Under the pieces are notes generated by a model. That model was not told where the DNA came from and did no database searches. It saw only the letters and a program-made list of their open reading frames with translations. From contig CP141132.1 of the NCBI GenBank assembly GCA_035236585.1, positions 20,063,945 to 20,127,944 on the forward strand: a stretch of DNA of 64,000 nucleotides, given 5' to 3'. Of the stretch, positions 60,105 through 64,000 are shown in pieces; positions within the stretch are counted from its first letter, which is position 1, and every line of letters begins with the position of its first letter. Origin of the DNA: Warburgia ugandensis (Eukaryota; Streptophyta; Magnoliopsida; Canellales; Canellaceae). The position numbers were made by a program, and so were the translations under genes.

Positions 60105-62293
60105 TGTCGTCATACCTGTGTCTTAATATTAGGGTAAAAAGGTAATTGAATCATTGATTATAAAAAATAAATAAATTATGAAATAGGGCAAGTAAGGTTT
60201 GATTGAGTGTTGCGCCTAGCATGAGTCAAGGTCTCCATGTGGCTCAAATTTAGGTGAATTGAAAACCCTAACTTTGTTGAATTATGTATCCTATTACAAA
60301 TTTAATCATTTGAAATTCCACTTTAAATTCATGGAAAATTTTGAGCAATTTTTCTTTAAAATGAAAACTATATAATAAATCCAGTAATTATAAAATAGAT
60401 TTAATAATAAATTAAAAACATTAAAATTTGATGATGAAAAGTCAATTTTTGGATTGTGCTCGACGAAGAATGCCTAAAATGTAGACTAGGACCCAAAAGT
60501 TCAAAATTTTTACAAATGGAAAGTGGGGGTTGAAATTAATAATGACACCCTTTGTGCTAACTCTTTCAACTCAGAAAGTTTTGGGAAGTAAGTTGATGCA
60601 TGGGAGACAGACTAACCACATGGACTTATCTGTCTCCCCCCTCTCCACAAGTCGATGATAAGAAAGCAAGGGGCTTTTCCCTATTATTTCTCTATTCATC
60701 ACTCTCTCTGATCACCTCACTAGCGTTGAACTCCTCTTCCGATCACGTTCCTCGCACAGATCATCACTTTCCTCAATTATCTCTCTACTAACCAAGAACC
60801 TTGCCCTTGCATCTCTCTCCATCTCTGGTTCTCTCTCCCTCCATTCTCTTCGACAAGCTACAGATGACACATCGGACTCCACTGACAATGTATTACACAA
60901 ACAACGAACGGATGATAAGTTTCATGCAAACTTGACAAATAGGCCATCCACCCTTTGCTCTCTCTTTCATTCATTTCTCTCCCTATATTTTCCCTCCTAG
61001 TTGTTTGCAAGATTGTTCGTATTGTTACTGTCACCGTTTTCTGGTGACAGAAATGATGAAACTGACAATGAAGCCAATTGGTTGAAAAAACACAATCAAT
61101 ATAATAGCATATAATCAATGATCAAAACCATTCATTTTGTTCCTTATATGATCACAAGTAAAACACCTCTAGTTTCATGAAAATTCGTTAAGTAATGACG
61201 CCAAAAATTGAGAAAAATAGTAAAAATGGTGACTTTTAAAAAGTTAATAAAATCTTACCAAAAACATAAGATTTCAATAGAATTTGTAGAGAAAAACTAG
61301 ATAGATCTCAAATTTAAGAAATTCTAACCAAATCTTATAATTTGGTGTAGTTTTCATGTTATGTATGTCATCGGTGAAAATCGAAATCCGGTCACCTTCT
61401 CCAGTGATAGTGAACTTTTTCGACAAACCACTAAAGTTGGAAAAAAATGGAACTTTTATGATTTGGATAAATCACACCTAATCTTTTCATCTATGAAAAA
61501 TGGATTATCAATCAGGAATCAATTAATCCTTGAATTTTTTGTCAAAACTTGTTAGTGTGTGGGAAAAAACTAAGATCTTAGCATCCGACCATTAAAAACA
61601 TGATCGAAAGGTAGATCTATGAAAAATGTGACTTCAATTACCCATCAGTAATGAATTGTGACAAAAATGACAGACCAATTATAAATTAGTTGATGGAAGA
61701 TGTGATCTAACCATCCAAAACTCAATCAGTGATGATCGAAGGTTAGGAAAGATGATCAAACCATGGATTATGGTTAAAATCATTGAATTGTTGTATAGCT
61801 TACCTTTAATGATGGAAATTGAAACCTCTAGATATACGCGCTCAATCTGGACCGTCAATTAGAGACCAATGATATTGATCTTAATACATAACGACCAATT
61901 GGTCTCTAGATCGTCAATCTAGATGTTGGAATTTAGATCAATGACATTATGAATATAGATCATGAAGCACTTATAGTAAATTGCTTGGGATTCTAAAATT
62001 TACTTAGGACTTATATTCTTAACACAAGTTTTGAATGTAGTTTGAACAACATTAGTAATTGAATTATGAATTGTACCACGAACACAAGTAAGGACCCTAA
62101 ACCCTTCTTTATCCTTAAATTCTTGTTAATCTGTTCACTTAAAATTAACAGCATGAATATGTAGAATAATTAGATTATCAAATTGGTTGAAAGGGTGATA
62201 TGAATTGCAATTACTTATTAAATGTTGTACTATACACTTATTAACTATGCTTAACTATTATGATGATGCAAATTGTGATAAAATGGTCAATCG

Positions 62294-62880
62294 TAAGATA
62301 GTAAGCCTTGAGGGCTACTTGGTAAACTATGATGACACCTTCCAAGATGGTAAACCTAAGGGAAAGGGTTACCTGGTTGATTACAACTAAGGTGACCTAG
62401 CCCAAGATAGTAAACCTTGAGAAATGGATTGTCAATTATTGAGCCTTCCAAGATGATAAACCTGAAGGAAAGGGCTTCCTAATTGTTTGGAATCACAGTG
62501 GAGATGCCCAAGCTTGTAAACCCTAAGGGGTGAGCTATCATGTATTGAGCATCCCAAGATGGCAAACCCTAAGGAAAAGGGCTGCCCAGTCTTTTAGGAT
62601 CACGGAGGAGCCACCCAAGATGGTAAACCTTGAGAGATGTGTCAGTAGACTTAAGTCTCTAAAGATGGTAAACCTTGAGGGAAAGGGTTGCCTAATTGAT
62701 TGCAACTACAATGGAGCTGCCCAAGATGGTAAATCCTAAGGGAAATGGCTTCTTGGTTCTCTGGAATCATGGTGGAGCCGCCAAAATGGTTAACCCTGAG
62801 GGTTTGGTTGCCTTATGTATGATACTCATAGTGGGCCGCCCAAGATGGTAAACCTTGAGGGAGATGACTAGTTGATTATT
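62294..62880 (+). repeat. LTR tandem repeat, eleven units with dimeric order
   Basis: CCAAGATGGTAAACC-type anchors at 62294, 62342, 62401, 62448, 62507, 62553, 62613, 62660, 62719, 62780 and 62839. Steps alternate about 47 and 59 bp for four dimers of about 106 bp, then two steps of about 60. Most units continue with a TGAGGGAAAGGG-type stretch. Confidence 0.9.
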
Positions 62881-63861
62881 ATGATGATACCATACTTATT
62901 TATTGTTACTAAGAAAATTAATTAAATGAAATACATTCCTGTACAATTTTATCTAAATGTTATGCTTATGGTTTTATAGTTTGAATTTGGAATAAAGTTC
63001 ATAACTTTGTTACCCATCTGTTGAAATGAAAATGAATGTCCTGTGGTTGGACATGAATGGAAAGTGGATATTTCATGGGTTTATTTGCATGCTCTGAATG
63101 TCCTATGGCTGAACATGAATGAAGGGTTTATATTACATGGGTTTATTTGCATGCCATATTATTACTTTATAGTTTGAATTTGGAATAAACTATATCTCTA
63201 TTCTAATACCATTATGTTATTATCTGTTAATACATGCTACTTACTTTGTTGATGACTGATTAAAATGGAAATGAATGTTCCATGGTTGGATATGAATATG
63301 CAGTTGAGCCAAGCTCAACAAGAATGGTAGGATATGCATGGGTATAGTTCCTTTTCCTTACTAGGCTTCGCAGCTCACCTTATTAATTTTTAGGTACCAG
63401 TCAAGCTAACAAAGGAAAGGCTCTTGATGGAAACAAGTGAAGCCTGGCTAAGTGATGATGTCACATTTTGCACTACATATGTATGTTAGTGATTTGTATG
63501 AGCTATGTTTTGTTATGTGATGAGTAACCCTATGCATCTATTTGTAACAATAAGTATATTTTATGTGGATGGTGTTTGTATGGGATTCAGTTAAACTTTG
63601 GGTTAGCAAACAGAGGTTTTAGTAATTTACTTTGATGAATTGTGTGTAGACATAGTCTCCTATATAGGTTTTATAATTGTTATACTATCTATTAGGTGAA
63701 TCGCATAGCATGCGTTAAATGCATAAGTAAAAAAAAATAAAAATTGGAGAGACTCTACCAAACTTTTGGTAGAATTTAGCAATTAAAAGAGAGAATTCTA
63801 TTATCTAAATCGTGACTTGTATAGGACAAGAGCATTTAGCTCTCTCAATAATTCCTCTATT

Positions 63862-63884
63862 ATACATATATATATATATATATA
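63862..63884 (+). repeat. (AT)n microsatellite
   Basis: A short alternating AT run near the end of the 3' LTR, absent at the matching place in the 5' LTR (about 55970). Confidence 0.85.
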
Positions 63885-63964
63885 AGCCACGTAGGCTTTG
63901 CTTGAGCCAATTGTTATTGTTTGATTACGTTAAACCACAACCTAGGGGATTGGAGTTGGTGACA

Positions 63965-64000
63965 AAGAGTGATGGCAGAGAGAAAATGAGAGAGAGATGG
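63965..64000 (-). mobile_element. Resumed GA-rich LTR of the fourth Athila-like element
   Basis: After the chromovirus end the sequence returns to the GA-rich composition (GAGAGAGAG blocks) seen just before 52695. It begins with AAGAG, the right copy of the target duplication. It continues outside the window. Confidence 0.65.

Larger units (their letters stand above)
52695..63964 (+). mobile_element. Tekay/Del-type chromovirus, complete structure, defective
   Basis: An 11,270-bp LTR retrotransposon. 5' LTR 52695-56058, tRNA-iMet primer site, gag end, protease, RT, RNase H, integrase with chromodomain, polypurine tract, 3' LTR 60105-63964. Flanks are AAGAT (52690-52694) and AAGAG (63965-63969), a five-base target duplication with one change. 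It lies inside the GA-rich LTR of the fourth Athila-like element and is therefore younger than it. Over one 145-bp sample the two LTRs are about 86% identical by eye, so it is still an old copy. gag is mostly missing, the protease carries an insert and the integrase core is deleted, so it is not autonomous. Confidence 0.92.
60105..63964 (+). repeat. 3' LTR of the chromovirus (3860 bp)
   Basis: Begins TGTCGTCATACCTGTGTCTT and ends GGAGTTGGTGACA. It aligns with the 5' LTR along its length (for example the GATCTTAGCATCCGACCATT block at 61573 and 54180, and the GTGATGATGTCACATTTTGC block at 63449 and 55600). The main difference is an expanded repeat array at 62294-62880. Frames 61361, 62205 and 62530 lie inside the LTR and are chance. 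Confidence 0.92.

Noticed and set aside
62294..62880. Regular repeats as a possible CRISPR-like array
   Set aside because: The organism is a plant, the units are diverged tandem copies without unique spacers, and they lie within an LTR.

Overview
This window reads as nuclear DNA of a flowering plant, probably a eudicot, from a gene-poor, repeat-saturated (pericentromere-like) region. The evidence is the AT-rich background and the Ty3/gypsy LTR retrotransposon domains of plant lineages (Athila/Tat-like, Tat integrase, Tekay/Del-type chromovirus with a C-terminal chromodomain). Primer-binding sites match plant initiator tRNA-Met and, in decayed form, the Athila/Tat-type primer site. No host gene, tRNA, rRNA, CRISPR array or bacterial-style operon is convincingly present. 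The species cannot be named from the sequence. Every coding region is broken by stops, frameshifts or deletions, so all are annotated as pseudogenes; most short open frames are chance or shadow frames.

Layout. 1-1138 is the edge of a long GC-rich LTR, minus strand. 1139-6684 is a decayed Athila/Tat-like element on the minus strand (3' noncoding region, RT start, linker, protease, gag, leader, primer site, LTR). Its LTR side is interrupted by a plus-strand solo LTR at 6685-9153 with target duplication CCTAG. 10130-11150 is a plus-strand Tat-type integrase remnant, and 11640-12760 an unidentified minus-strand coding remnant. 13960-22400 is a second Athila/Tat-like element on the minus strand, reading gag, protease, RT, RNase H, integrase and 3' noncoding region from right to left. 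Its 3' region is split by a minus-strand solo LTR at 14243-17070 with target duplication CTTAT. 22401-24779 is the LTR and 3' noncoding end of a third such element.

From 24790 to 44729 an old plus-strand chromovirus is cut into three blocks: gag zinc knuckle (24790-25300), protease (42415-42683) and start of RT (about 44264-44729). Between the first two lies a mosaic of plus-strand Athila-like parts (LTRs at 25323, 30359, 36338 and 40170; a gag-only internal region at 32880-34502; two copies of the 3' noncoding region). Between the last two lies a minus-strand LTR carrying a 62-unit AG microsatellite.

44730 to beyond the right edge is another minus-strand Athila-like element (truncated 3' LTR, 3' noncoding region, a conserved unidentified segment, RT, protease, gag, leader, primer site, 5' LTR). 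Inside its 5' LTR sits the youngest readable element, an 11,270-bp Tekay/Del-type chromovirus at 52695-63964. It has both LTRs, a tRNA-iMet primer site, a polypurine tract and a near-perfect target duplication, but a defective gag-pol.

The window therefore records several rounds of insertion into older insertions, solo-LTR formation, internal deletion and repeat expansion inside LTRs. I do not see a previously undescribed biochemical system. The items most worth checking are the unidentified coding remnant at 11640-12760, the gag-only element, a segment shared by two elements at 38065 and 46337, and the dimeric repeat array that differs between the two LTRs of one element.
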